Of a stretch of 64,000 nucleotides of DNA, positions 27,720-37,293 are shown piece by piece. The position numbers and the translations under genes are program-made. This DNA comes from Ostreococcus mediterraneus. Lineage: Eukaryota > Chlorophyta > Mamiellophyceae > Mamiellales > Bathycoccaceae. Below the pieces are notes generated by a model. The model ran no database searches. It saw only the letters and a list, made by a program, of their open reading frames with translations, and had not been told where the DNA came from. The number at the start of each line of letters is the position of its first letter. The stretch's first letter is position 1. The stretch spans positions 83,909 to 147,908 of the forward strand of contig WMKK01000009.1 in the NCBI GenBank assembly GCA_012295225.1, in the 5' to 3' direction.

Positions 27720-29111
27720 CTAAGCCTCAAATCTGGGCATGGCGCCCGTTAAAAATACTTTGCCCGTAATTCCGAGCGTGCCCGCGATGAAAAATGCTAC
27801 GTCTCTAAATAATGACACCGGTCCGGCGCCGGTTTCCAACGCGCCGACAAAGCGCGAGCTTTGCATGATGGCCGCCGTTGGCGGCTTGCGAATGTTCTCA
27901 TACGCCTGTAACGCGTCCGCAGTGGTGGCGTACTTCGATCCAACTTTTGAGAGACACGATGCGACGCATAACGCATCCTGCATGGCTTGGTTAGCGCCTT
28001 GACCTAAAAATGGTGGCATCGCGTGACAGGCGTCACCGACGAGCGTCACCGAACCGTCGGCGTCGCTCCATCGCTCGAGCACATCGTGATAATGCACACC
28101 TACGTCAAAGAATCGATCGCACGATTCCGCAACCGTGATAGCACTTTGCGGCACACCCTTGGATCGCAAAAGCAAAATGGTTTCATCCTTTGCCGCGGGT
28201 TTTGCGCGCCACGCGGTGTTTTCGTCCCGCCGCGTTTCGTCTCGCACGCACACCGCGATGTTATGCTGCTTCGCCTCCTTTCGATCGCCACCACCGGTAA
28301 AACACAGCATGTACATGCCATCCGCGAACCATTGATGCGCGGTGTTCATCTCACTCGCCGGACGCGCATCCGAACCCGCGGGCGTGCAGCCAAAAACGAT
28401 GCGAATGCCGCTGTACTTGGGCGGAGACGCGCCGCCATCGACGGCGACGCGCGCTTGACTATCAATGCCATCCGCGCCAATCACTAAATCAAACGATTCC
28501 ACCGCGTCGTCTTCAAATGTAATGCTCGATTTTGTGCCATTCACGCTCGCCTGTACGCTTTTGACGCCGCGATTCAACATGATGACGTCATCCGGTAACG
28601 CCGACGCCATGGCGCGTTGTAAATCCGCGCGCTGCACCGTCCCACACAGCACGCGGCCATTCTCACTCACCAGCGCCTCACGCCCGTCAACATCCGCCGA
28701 AATCATCTCGTGTACTTTGACTTCAAATAATTGCTGCCCGTCCACGCGACGCGCGCGGACGCCGAGTAAATCATTCGCGAGAGACGCGTAGACGTCCTCG
28801 AGCCCGAGCTCACACAACACTCGCGCGCCTCCATTCAAATTAAATCCACCGCCGATATTCGGCCGTAACTCGCTCACGCGATCAAAGACTTTGACGTTTG
28901 TGATGCCGTACTTGCGCAGCGCCAGCGCTGTGGCTAAACCAGACGGACCGGCGCCGATAATTGCGATAGACTTGTCAGCCCACGCGCGCGGCGTCTCTGG
29001 CGCGCTCGCCGCCGCGCGCGTCTCTCGCGAGCCCCGACGGATTCGTCGCGTGCGCTGCGTCGCGCACGATGCGACACGATGCGCATGTGCGGCGGGTGCG
29101 TGAGAGAACAT
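27720..29111 (-). CDS. FAD-dependent monooxygenase, plastid-targeted
   Basis: The 463-residue protein has a transit-like N-terminus, then the Rossmann motif IIGAGPSGLATALALRKYG. It also has the DG motif VIGADGIDSQAR and the GD motif VTLVGDACHAMPPFLGQG, which together define class A flavoprotein hydroxylases (UbiH, salicylate hydroxylase and zeaxanthin epoxidase relatives). It hydroxylates or epoxidises an unknown substrate using NAD(P)H. It lacks the FHA domain of zeaxanthin epoxidase. It lies downstream of the ceramide synthase gene on the same strand (76-base gap). Confidence 0.85.
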   Translation of the reverse strand: MFSHAPAAHAHRVASCATQRTRRIRRGSRETRAAASAPETPRAWADKSIAIIGAGPSGLATALALRKYGITNVKVFDRVSELRPNIGGGFNLNGGARVLCELGLEDVYASLANDLLGVRARRVDGQQLFEVKVHEMISADVDGREALVSENGRVLCGTVQRADLQRAMASALPDDVIMLNRGVKSVQASVNGTKSSITFEDDAVESFDLVIGADGIDSQARVAVDGGASPPKYSGIRIVFGCTPAGSDARPASEMNTAHQWFADGMYMLCFTGGGDRKEAKQHNIAVCVRDETRRDENTAWRAKPAAKDETILLLRSKGVPQSAITVAESCDRFFDVGVHYHDVLERWSDADGSVTLVGDACHAMPPFLGQGANQAMQDALCVASCLSKVGSKYATTADALQAYENIRKPPTAAIMQSSRFVGALETGAGPVSLFRDVAFFIAGTLGITGKVFLTGAMPRFEA

Positions 29112-29187
29112 GTGCCGTGTCGCATAATGACGCGCCGGGTGCTTACAAAAACGTATCGGGGTGCATTACAAAATCAGTTCATTTCAA

Positions 29188-30219
29188 TTACTTGGTCTTC
29201 TTCGCGTCGGCGTCGTCTTGGTCGTCGTCGGATTCGTCGTCATCGCTTCGCACGTCTTCTGCGGCACCGGCGACGACGACGCGATGTGCCACCTTGACGA
29301 TCAAACCAAACCAATACACTTGTAAAAACAAGAGCACGCACAACAACGCGACGCAAAAGTAATACGCGGCGTTGGGCGTAAAAAACTTCCTCGCCTCAAA
29401 ACCAGCGCTCCATACCACATACGGATACATCACTAAACGCATCACAAAGAATGTGAGCATAAAAATTCCAAACAACACATCCGCGGCGAGTTGGTATTGT
29501 TTATTCCCTCGCGCGTCCCCGACGTACTTGGCGCACTTGGCCGCGTGCAACGGCACATCCGCCGGGTCCAACACGAGCATAATCACCGCCCCGACTCTGG
29601 TCCACCCCGTGGTGTACGATGATACAATCACCAATATCGTCGCCACGTGATGCAATTGCATCTCCCAAAAATCTTTACGTTTATGCTCCATTAATACGTT
29701 TGCCATCGCTGCGACGTACCGCGCGCCGTACGCCAGATAATAACACCGCAACGCCGCGCTCGTGGCTAAAGTCTTCGTCGGTGTGCCTCGCCACCACTCT
29801 GTGCTCGGCCAAAACCACGGCTGTTGAGGCACGAGCAACGCACCAATAATCGTAAACGTGCCGTAGAAGACCATCTCTAACGCGCTTTGCGCAAACTTTT
29901 GCACTTTTGCGCGTCCGCCGCGCGACTCGCCCTTCTTGAATCCCATCAATCGTCTCGCTAACGGCTCCACCACGCACGCGCGTACGAACCAATTCAGGAC
30001 AAAGAACGCCACGCAATAGATCACGGACACTTTCACATCCATCGCAAACTCAGGCGCACGCATCGTAGGCGCGACACGACCGATTGCGCGTCGATTGAAC
30101 ACATTCGGACTCGCCATCGATCGTCCATCGTCGCCGTGTCGACGCATTTCCTGCGCCAACGCCGCGAGTTGCGCGCGCGTTTCCGCGAGCGCGGCGCGCC
30201 ATGTGACGCCAGCGGGCAT
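29188..30219 (-). CDS. LAG1-like: Ceramide synthase (LAG1/TLC domain)
   Basis: The 343-residue ER membrane protein carries the TLC domain with the Lag1 motif HHVATILVIVSSYTTG, then VIMLVLDPADVPLHAAK. This holds the double His and the Asp needed to acylate sphingoid bases. Around six spans are visible, and the acidic C-terminus ends KKTK, which could be an ER-retrieval dilysine signal. It is divergent from the aldolase gene with 77 bases between the chosen starts. Confidence 0.92.
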   Translation of the reverse strand: MPAGVTWRAALAETRAQLAALAQEMRRHGDDGRSMASPNVFNRRAIGRVAPTMRAPEFAMDVKVSVIYCVAFFVLNWFVRACVVEPLARRLMGFKKGESRGGRAKVQKFAQSALEMVFYGTFTIIGALLVPQQPWFWPSTEWWRGTPTKTLATSAALRCYYLAYGARYVAAMANVLMEHKRKDFWEMQLHHVATILVIVSSYTTGWTRVGAVIMLVLDPADVPLHAAKCAKYVGDARGNKQYQLAADVLFGIFMLTFFVMRLVMYPYVVWSAGFEARKFFTPNAAYYFCVALLCVLLFLQVYWFGLIVKVAHRVVVAGAAEDVRSDDDESDDDQDDADAKKTK

Positions 30220-30296
30220 CGTCGCGCACCGTGCGGCTCGCCCGGGCGTCTCTCGCGTCGCTTGAGCGCCGGTCCAGAGAGGCGCGGTGTGTGGAT

Positions 30297-31388
30297 ATGG
30301 TTTTCCGAATCGCCCGGCACATTGCGACGCGCACGCACGTCGAGCGCGCGACGAACGTCATGCTCGATACCCCGTACGCGGACGAGCTCGCGGCCACGGC
30401 CAAGGCGCTGAGCGCGCCCGGAAAGGGCGTGCTCGCGGCGGATGAATCCACGGGAACCATTGGAAAGCGTCTCGCATCGATTGGGTGCGAAAACACGCTC
30501 GAATTGCGCGTCGCCCTGCGCTCGTTGCTCTTCACCGCGCCTGGTATGGAAGAATATATCTCCGGTGTCATCATGTACGATGAAACATTGCGCGGGACGG
30601 CGCTGAGCGGGAAGACATTCGTGCACGAGCTCACGTCTCGCGGGGCGCTCGCCGGGATCAAAGTCGACGCCGGCGTCGTCTCGTTGCCCGGATCGCCCGA
30701 GGAAACCACGACGTGTGGCTTGGATGGTCTCGACGCGAGATGTCAGGAATATTACGCCCTGGGTGCGCGGTTCGCCAAGTGGCGCGGGGTGTTGACGATT
30801 GATACCGCGAAAGGGTTTCCGAGCGCGTTGGCGACGGCTGAAAACGCAAACGCGTTGGCGAGGTACGCGTCAATTTGCCAACGAAATGGATTAGTGCCCA
30901 TCGTGGAGCCGGAGATTCTCATGGATGGCGAGCATGATGTGGATACGTGCCGCGCGGTGACGGTGCGCGTGCTCGATGCGGTGTTTGCGGCGTTGCGATT
31001 ACACGGCGTGCGGTTGGATGGGATGATTTTAAAGCCAAACATGGTGACGCCGGGATCGGATCGCAAAGGCGCGGCGAATGACGGACTCGATGCGCGCGTG
31101 GCGATTGAAACCGTGAAAGCGTTGTGTGATGTCGTCCCACCGAGTGTACCGGGGATTTTGTTCTTATCTGGCGGGCAAACAGAGGATGAAGCCACGGAGC
31201 GATTACGCGTGATGGTTGAATTCGCCGGCGATCGAGCGCCGTGGACGTTGTCGTATTCGTACGGCCGCGCCTTACAAGCGTCGTGCTTAAAGACGTGGCA
31301 AGGGAAGGAGGCGAACGTCGTCGCCGCGCAAGAGGCGTTCTTGGCGCGCGCCAAGGCGAATTCGCTCGCATCGTTGGGGAAAAAGTAA
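30297..31388 (+). CDS. FBA: Fructose-bisphosphate aldolase, class I
   Basis: The enzyme cleaves fructose 1,6-bisphosphate to triose phosphates. GKGVLAADESTGTIGKRLAS is the family N-terminal signature, and MILKPNMVTPG holds the Schiff-base Lys. LSGGQTEDEATERL is also conserved. From 30297 it is 363 residues, with a short basic leader (VFRIARHIATRTHVERATNV) that could be an organelle presequence. The ATG at 30360 (MLDTPYADEL) would give a 342-residue protein resembling cytosolic forms. The C-terminus ends LASLGKK and lacks the terminal Tyr that most plant and animal class I aldolases use in catalysis. Confidence 0.9.
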   Translation: MVFRIARHIATRTHVERATNVMLDTPYADELAATAKALSAPGKGVLAADESTGTIGKRLASIGCENTLELRVALRSLLFTAPGMEEYISGVIMYDETLRGTALSGKTFVHELTSRGALAGIKVDAGVVSLPGSPEETTTCGLDGLDARCQEYYALGARFAKWRGVLTIDTAKGFPSALATAENANALARYASICQRNGLVPIVEPEILMDGEHDVDTCRAVTVRVLDAVFAALRLHGVRLDGMILKPNMVTPGSDRKGAANDGLDARVAIETVKALCDVVPPSVPGILFLSGGQTEDEATERLRVMVEFAGDRAPWTLSYSYGRALQASCLKTWQGKEANVVAAQEAFLARAKANSLASLGKK

Positions 31389-31771
31389 AGCGCTCAGTCA
31401 GCCGCTTCATCGATTGATCGCGCGCGCGTCGGGCGCCATCGATCGATCTATTGCGGACCGGCGCGTCATGCGCGACTCACGCACACAGAAAACAAAACAA
31501 AAACACATAGCTCTATTCATGAAATATCACCAATGTGGTACAGTTGTCAACCAGTCGCGACGACAATAGACACACAATCGACGCGACGCGCAAAGCGGGC
31601 ACCGCGCGACGGTCGCGACTACACATCGCGACGCAAGGTTGGCGCGTCCATCACCCGCCACCGTCGCCGGAGACGCATACACACCGCGGTGACGACGGCG
31701 GCGGCGGCGGCGCCGGCGCGCCGGCGCCGTGCGAATACACCAGTGTCGTCGCCGTCACCGTCACCGTCGAC
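31389..31771. promoter_or_regulatory. Intergenic region upstream of the F-box gene
   Basis: This 383-base stretch lies between two same-strand genes. The F-box frame is open from 31535 but only from a GTG, so the first ATG (31772) is used. The notable element is a 22-base perfect palindrome at 31708-31729. I see no RNA gene or other coding region. Confidence 0.5.
31708..31729. repeat. 22-base perfect GC palindrome
   Basis: CGGCGCCGGCG followed directly by its reverse complement, with no loop. It lies 42 bases before the F-box start codon, probably within the 5' untranslated region. Confidence 0.85.
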
Positions 31772-33472
31772 ATGCCGCGCAAACGCGCGCGTCGCGAGCG
31801 CCAACATTCGTCCACTCCATCCCCCGCCGCCGCATCGCCACCACGGCCGCGCGCGCACGTCCCTCTGGACATCTGGATCATCATCGCAAGCAAGCTCTCC
31901 CTGGCCGACCGCACATCCATGATGCGCGCGTGTAAGGAATTCGAACGCGCGGTCTTCGCGCACGCGCAATCGCGCGTAGCCGAATCGCAACGCGCGACGC
32001 GCCCTGGATGCGTCTTTGTCGACGACGACCCCGCCGTGCCGTGCGCAGACACCGCGGCGGTCGGTGCGTTCATCCGCGTCGTACTCGCACGCATGCGCAC
32101 TGAGCACGTTGGCACGCGCGAGGAGGAGAAAATTCGACTGGTTGCGTTCTTCGTGAGCGCGTGGTACGATTCAATCGCGGCGTCGACGCACGCGCGCGGG
32201 ATACGCGCGGCGGCGTTACTTCGCGAATGCACGCGATCGTGGGACGCACGCGCGCGTGGGCGGTGCGTTGGGGTGTATTTGCGGGAGGATATTGATACGA
32301 TTGGTGACCGGGTGGATGCGAGGACGCGATCGCGGGCAGAGACGAGCGCGTGGTTTGCGATGCACGCGTTAGCCACCGCGGATGGGCGCGATGCTTTTGA
32401 TTTCGGTGCGTTGGCGCATTTGCAACGGGGCGAGCGCGGCGATGCGTGGGCGCGGTTCTCGGAAGGCTTTAGTGGGGTGTTGTCCACGCGCGAGGCGACG
32501 CATCCAGGGTTGTTTGCGGTGTTGTGTGGGCCGTGCGCGGTGACGTTTTGGCGGCGGGCGCTCGCGACGGAGATTGGTGAGCCGCGCTGTGCGTTGGAGG
32601 AATTCGACGCGTTGTTTTCGTTTGACAGTGGCGATGCGTGTGACGATGACGCGCAGGAGATAGAGATGTATCGCGTGTTTTCGCACGGGGGCATGGCGTT
32701 GACGGAGCTTGAAGGTTTACGTCGGATTGGGCTCGAGTACATGGCGCTGGGCGACGACGCGGATGCGGCGCAGACACCGTGGGACTGCTTTAATTTCGAA
32801 ATTGGCGCGCTCGCAAAGATGTTAGACTTTACGTATGACGACTCGTCGCTCACAAACGAGGAGTTTGCGTGGCTTGTGTACGATTGCTCGCACAACTGGT
32901 CGGCGGGATTTGTCCTCGCGCTGTTGGCGACGCTGGCGGATACGCGAGAGACGTTTGCGTATTTGATTTCGCACTTTTTGTTTCGCGATGTGTGGCGATT
33001 ATCGACATTTCACGACGCCAGCGCGAGTGATGCAGATCAAATTGGGGAGTCCATACAGCGAGGGCACGATATCTTGCGCATGCTTGCACGAAAGGGTGAC
33101 ATGGAGTTGCAAACAAAGACGTGCGAGCGGGTGATTTGCGAGCTCGGGCGATGTTTGGCGCCGGAAGAGCGCGAAGCGGTTTCTGTCGCAATCAATTCGT
33201 ACTGCGGTATCGCCGACTATATGGCACACTCTTCAACATACGGAATCAGCCGTGCGAATAAAAACATCGCTTGGTTTTGCGCGCAAGGGATCAAGAATCC
33301 TCGTGATTTTTTTGCGACGGAGGAATCGCCTCGCCTCCCGGACGAATTTCCCATGGATCGATTGCGACGAAGTTCGACTGATAAGCGACGATTGACGCAC
33401 GCATGGAGTCGTCAAATAGCTCGTATTTCTTCTGAAAAGAAGATTACCGCCGAAGGCGCGAATGAAGAATGA
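31772..33472 (+). CDS. F-box-like protein, large C-terminal region of unknown function
   Basis: The 566-residue protein begins with a basic stretch (PRKRARRERQ) that may act in nuclear import. An F-box-like helix pair follows at about residues 29-62 (VPLDIWIIIASKLSLADRTS, MRACKEFERAV), which would bind SKP1 in an SCF ubiquitin ligase. The remaining 500 residues are helical, without LRR, kelch or WD repeats that I can see. The start is the first ATG at 31772, after a GC palindrome. It is convergent with the HEFGH-motif gene. Confidence 0.65.
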   Translation: MPRKRARRERQHSSTPSPAAASPPRPRAHVPLDIWIIIASKLSLADRTSMMRACKEFERAVFAHAQSRVAESQRATRPGCVFVDDDPAVPCADTAAVGAFIRVVLARMRTEHVGTREEEKIRLVAFFVSAWYDSIAASTHARGIRAAALLRECTRSWDARARGRCVGVYLREDIDTIGDRVDARTRSRAETSAWFAMHALATADGRDAFDFGALAHLQRGERGDAWARFSEGFSGVLSTREATHPGLFAVLCGPCAVTFWRRALATEIGEPRCALEEFDALFSFDSGDACDDDAQEIEMYRVFSHGGMALTELEGLRRIGLEYMALGDDADAAQTPWDCFNFEIGALAKMLDFTYDDSSLTNEEFAWLVYDCSHNWSAGFVLALLATLADTRETFAYLISHFLFRDVWRLSTFHDASASDADQIGESIQRGHDILRMLARKGDMELQTKTCERVICELGRCLAPEEREAVSVAINSYCGIADYMAHSSTYGISRANKNIAWFCAQGIKNPRDFFATEESPRLPDEFPMDRLRRSSTDKRRLTHAWSRQIARISSEKKITAEGANEE

Positions 33473-33513
33473 GCGATTATATTTGTTGGATATTTGTGAT
33501 TATGAATATTTGT

Positions 33514-34167
33514 TTACGCGCTCCGCGCTTTCAAGAGCTGCCTCGTCTGCAGATAGAAAAACATCGTACCTAATGTCAACACAATAATCGCAAACGCTGT
33601 GTTGTACGATGTCCACAATGTCTCTGGGTCATCAGGCTCTGTTAGCTGCATCAACCAAGCGGGGCGCGTAAGCGAGAGTCCCTGTTGAAATTCGCTTTTT
33701 GCCGATGTGGCGTAATAAAGGAAATCGGGACAAATACAGTAAATGCCGTACGGCAGAAACCCGCACGCACTAGAAATAAGCGCCATAACTTGCAAGATTG
33801 ACGTGAAGATGAATCCGCTCATCAGAATCACGCCGTGCGTCTTTGTTGAGCTCAAGCCGACGTCGCGGACGCACCTCGTTTCGCCAAATCGGGTGCTAAG
33901 TTTCCTCCAGCCCTCACCAGCGCCGAACACCGGGTACACTCGCACGTTGAGCACTTCTATCTCCTCGAGTGTGTATCCTCGTGCGAGTTCGCACGCCATG
34001 GCGTGCCCAAACTCGTGCAGCGTGATGTATATGATGAGTATGAGCGCTACGAGCGCTATGTGCTTTATTAAAATCAGCGCGCGGTGTCGGGTGCTCACAG
34101 TTCGAGTGCCCGACGGGCGGTCGCCGTCACTATCGATGTCAATTACGCTTTCGTCATCAGCATCCAT
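33514..34167 (-). CDS. Small membrane protein with HExxH zinc motif (M50-like)
   Basis: The 217-residue protein has an acidic N-terminus and a first hydrophobic span (ALILIKHIALVALILIIYI) running straight into LHEFGHAMACELARGY. An HExxH inside or next to a membrane span is the hallmark of intramembrane M50/site-2-type proteases. Two or three more spans follow (VILMSGFIFTSILQVMALIS, AFAIIVLTLGTMFFYL). The usual distal NPxPxxxLDG zinc ligand motif is not evident; GFLPYGIYCICPDF is the only candidate region. The start is the ATG at 34167 (MDADDESV), because the upstream frame opens only with TTG. Confidence 0.65.
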   Translation of the reverse strand: MDADDESVIDIDSDGDRPSGTRTVSTRHRALILIKHIALVALILIIYITLHEFGHAMACELARGYTLEEIEVLNVRVYPVFGAGEGWRKLSTRFGETRCVRDVGLSSTKTHGVILMSGFIFTSILQVMALISSACGFLPYGIYCICPDFLYYATSAKSEFQQGLSLTRPAWLMQLTEPDDPETLWTSYNTAFAIIVLTLGTMFFYLQTRQLLKARSA

Positions 34168-34402
34168 GAAAACGTGGTTGCTCGAGTACAATCTAAAGCA
34201 TTTCGCGCTCCGTGGCGTGCGCAACTGTGGCACACACACACTGACATCGTGCAAACAAAACGACGTTTAATGTCGGGACCGAGCGCATGTCCTCGTTGGG
34301 ACATGTTCGAGACAGGTGTGACGACGCGACAGAAAACAATTCGAGTACAGACGATATTCATCATGTGTTATTACACACACGCGCGAGGATGCCGTGCGAT
34401 GC

Positions 34403-35054
34403 TTACTCTTCCTTTTTGTCCTCAGTCGTCTTGACGACGCGCTTGACGCCCAAAGAAGTCAAAATTTCGCCAATTTTAGCGGGATACGCCCCACGAACAG
34501 TCTCCGAGTGCTTCTCGCCATCCGCATTGTAAAATGCAAACGTCGGCATCGCCGTCACGCCGTGTGAGCCGCTCACCTCGGAGTTCTTGTCCACGTCCAC
34601 CTTCAAAAACGCAGCGTCGTACTCCTCCGACATATCAGCAAACATCGGCGCGATGCGCTTGCACGGCCCGCACCACGTCGCCGTAAAATCAATCACCACG
34701 GCTCGTTTCGCCGCCTTCGCTTTGGCTAGCTCGCTCTCGAACGACTCAACCGTATCGCACTGCACCACGTTTTTCTTCGGCGACGCGCTCGCGGGCTTCG
34801 CAAACAAGCTACGAATGAACCCCCCGAGGATGCGGAACACCACCCACACCAGGAAGAACCGCACATTCCGCGGAAGCTGCAACGTGCATAAAAAACAAGA
34901 ATCACCGTCGCGTCAGCGTCAGTCACGAGACTCCACGCGAGATTCCACGCGAATCAACGCACACATCATCCACACGAAAAACACCTCAACGCACCGATTG
35001 CCAGTACCCCAACGCCGTCGCGCGCGCGTCTTGAATCATACCAACAACGTCCAT
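34403..35054 (-). CDS. Membrane-anchored thioredoxin (two exons)
   Basis: The spliced product is 177 residues. Exon 1 is 34995-35054 (MDVVGMIQDARATALGYWQS) and exon 2 is 34403-34876. Exon 2 alone has no ATG in frame before the domain, while the exon 1 frame ends at a GTGCGTTG donor; joining them keeps frame at phase 0. After splicing, a hydrophobic span (VRFFLVWVVFRILGGFI) anchors a thioredoxin domain with active site ATWCGPCKR (residues 86-94) and cis-Pro in AMPTF. The C-terminus is charged (TTEDKKEE). The membrane is unknown; ER or mitochondrial outer membrane are possible. Confidence 0.83.
34877..34994 (-). other. Spliceosomal intron in the thioredoxin gene
   Basis: 118 bases, GTGCGTTG donor, TTGCAG acceptor preceded by a T-rich run. 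An ACTGACG branch-like site lies upstream of the acceptor. It separates the N-terminal 20 residues from the membrane anchor. Confidence 0.8.
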
Positions 35055-35371
35055 CGCGTGCGCCGCCACTCGATGTCGTCCAGCGCGGTGTGACGGCGCG
35101 GCGCGGCGCGATTCGACCCGCCTGCGCGCACACGAACCGGTCCGTTTTGAACACTGAACCAGCCGCCGCCGCCGCCGCCGCGATCCCGTCACAATTCACC
35201 GCCGTCGACGCGTTGGTCCATCGCCAAGCGCCACTCGCTACAGGCCGTTCGCGACACAACGCATCTTTCGTCGTCGTCGTCGTCGTTTACATCGCATCGT
35301 CAGCGCGTCATCGTCGACGTCACGCGTGCGAGTTTTCCTCGAGCTGTGCATTGAAATTATCGTGCGCAGGG
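35055..35371. promoter_or_regulatory. Divergent region between thioredoxin and NOP58
   Basis: 317 bases between start codons, GC-rich with a GCC run near 35160-35185 and a short GTC tract near 35268-35285. Frames on both strands are open for a while but have simple composition. I see no gene and no clear TATA box. Confidence 0.4.
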
Positions 35372-37030
35372 ATGTTGTTGTTGTTTGAAACCCCGGCGGG
35401 GTATTCGTTGTTCAAGGTGAAGGATGAGAAGAAGCTTGATGACGCAGAGGTATGTGTGTGTGTCGTGCGCGCGTGAGGGCTCGGATCGCGGGGGGCATTG
35501 GTGCGATATGGGTGCGCGCGTAAGGCGCGGCGGAATTGGGGTAAAGGCGCGATCGGGCGACGGCTGCGGCGGGTACGCGTCGTGGCGCGCGCGTGGCGTG
35601 GGTTTGTAGCGTTTCGCGTGCGTTGACTGACGAATGGTGGATGTGTGTATTGGTGTACGACTGCGTAGAAACTTGAAAGTGCGTTTAGCACGATTGAGGG
35701 CGCGAAGAAGATGGTCTCCATGAAGGCGTTTAGCAAGTTTGAGAATACGACCGAGGCGTTGGCGGCGGCGGCGACTCTGGTGGACTCTAAAGTTGGTAAG
35801 AACTTGAAGAAGTTCTTGACAAAGCATGCCGAGGGTGAGACGCTCGCGGTGGCGGATTCTAAGCTTGGCGCGGCAATCAAGGAGAAGCTTGGGATTAACT
35901 GCGTGGCGAGCGCCGGCGTGATGGAACTCATGCGCGGCGTGCGCTATCAGTTGAATGAACTCATCGGTGGTTTAACCGATGCGGATATCGCTCCCATGGC
36001 ACTCGGTTTGTCCCACTCGTTGTCTCGGTACAAACTCAAATTTTCTCCAGACAAGGTGGACACCATGGTGATTCAAGCCATCGGTTTGCTCGACGAACTC
36101 GACAAGGAGTTAAACACGTACTCGATGCGCGTTCGCGAGTGGTACGGCTGGCACTTCCCCGAGCTCACAAAGATCATCGCCGACAACATGCAATATGCCA
36201 AGTCGGCTAAGCTCATGGGTGATCGCGTGAACGCTGCCGATCTTGATTTCTCTGGCATTTTGGATGAAGACGTTGAAGCTGAAGTCAAGGACGCGGCCAT
36301 CATTTCCATGGGTACGGAAATCTCCAACGAGGATTTGGACAACATCAAGCAACTTGCCGATCAAGTCATTTCTCTGAGCGAGTACCGCGCACAATTATAT
36401 GACTATTTGAAGGCTCGAATGAATGCGATCGCGCCCAATTTGACGGTGCTCGTTGGCGAACTCGTCGGCGCGCGGCTCATCTCCCACGCGGGTTCTTTGA
36501 TGAACCTCGCCAAGCACCCGGCGTCGACGGTGCAAATTTTGGGTGCCGAAAAGGCTCTTTTCCGTGCGTTGAAGACCAAACACGAGACGCCAAAGTATGG
36601 TTTGATTTACCACGCGTCTTTGATTGGTCAAGCGGCGCCAAAATTCAAAGGGAAGATTTCTCGCGTCTTGGCCGCCAAGTGCGCCTTGTCGATTCGTGTT
36701 GACGCTCTCGGTGAGAGCTCTGAAGCCACGATTGGCATCACCGCGCGTGAAAAGGTTGAAGCGCGCTTGCGCCAGCTCGAAGGTAAAACGCTCGGTGACG
36801 CTTCTGGTGTAAAGAAGCTTTCCGGCGACATCAAGAAGCACGACAAGAACCGCTCGAGCGACGCGCCGGCGCTTCTCACCGCGCCTCGCTCGTACAACCC
36901 GGACAAGGATGTCACGAAGAAGGAGAAGAAGGAGAAGAAGGACAAGAAAGAAAAGCGTTCTCGTGACGAAGACGGTGACAAATCTGCAAAGAAGGCGAAG
37001 AAGTCCAAGAAGGATTCCTCGTCGGATTAA
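35372..37030 (+). CDS. NOP58: NOP58, box C/D snoRNP core protein (two exons)
   Basis: The spliced product is 479 residues. Exon 1 is 35372-35449 (MLLLFETPAGYSLFKVKDEK start) and exon 2 is 35669-37030; the junction is phase 0 and reproduces the NOP58 N-terminal pattern (FETPAGY, then KAFSKF). The coiled-coil region (SHSLSRYKLKF) and the Nop domain (APNLTVLVGELVGARLISHA, GSLMNLAKHPASTVQILGAE) are intact. The Lys/Glu-rich KKE tail is typical of NOP58 rather than NOP56. It scaffolds 2'-O-methylation of rRNA in the nucleolus. Without the first exon the protein would lack its conserved N-terminus. Confidence 0.93.
35450..35668 (+). other. Spliceosomal intron in NOP58
   Basis: 219 bases, GTATGTG donor, TGCGTAG acceptor, ACTGACG branch-like site about 40 bases before the acceptor. 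I looked for C (RTGATGA) and D (CTGA) boxes of a snoRNA and found no convincing pair. Confidence 0.85.
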
Positions 37031-37293
37031 ACACAGACGCCGTCTCAACAACAATCTAGCTTTTCAAAACTTTTGTGTGTACTTGTAGTCCCGTAGCCGT
37101 TTTAACACGACGTAACTTCAGAAAGATTCATCGACTCATCATTATTACAACATATTTGAGCGCTCTCACGGCGAGAAGTTTTCGCGAGAGCGCCATGTCT
37201 CATTCGTACACGCGTGTAAGTGCAAGTGTCTGCCAGCGAGTCGCATAAAATTTTGCTCGCGCATCAAACGCGTCGAAACGCCTACGTCGACGC

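Noticed and set aside
31651-32895. 414-codon minus-strand frame opposite the F-box gene
   Set aside because: Ser/Arg/Ala-rich shadow of a GC-rich gene; the plus strand has the F-box helix pattern.
35450-35668. Box C/D snoRNA in the NOP58 intron
   Set aside because: No RTGATGA/CTGA box pair with terminal stem could be found.
36395-37054. Long minus-strand frame opposite NOP58
   Set aside because: It mirrors the codon pattern of NOP58 and is Arg/Leu-rich with no domain.
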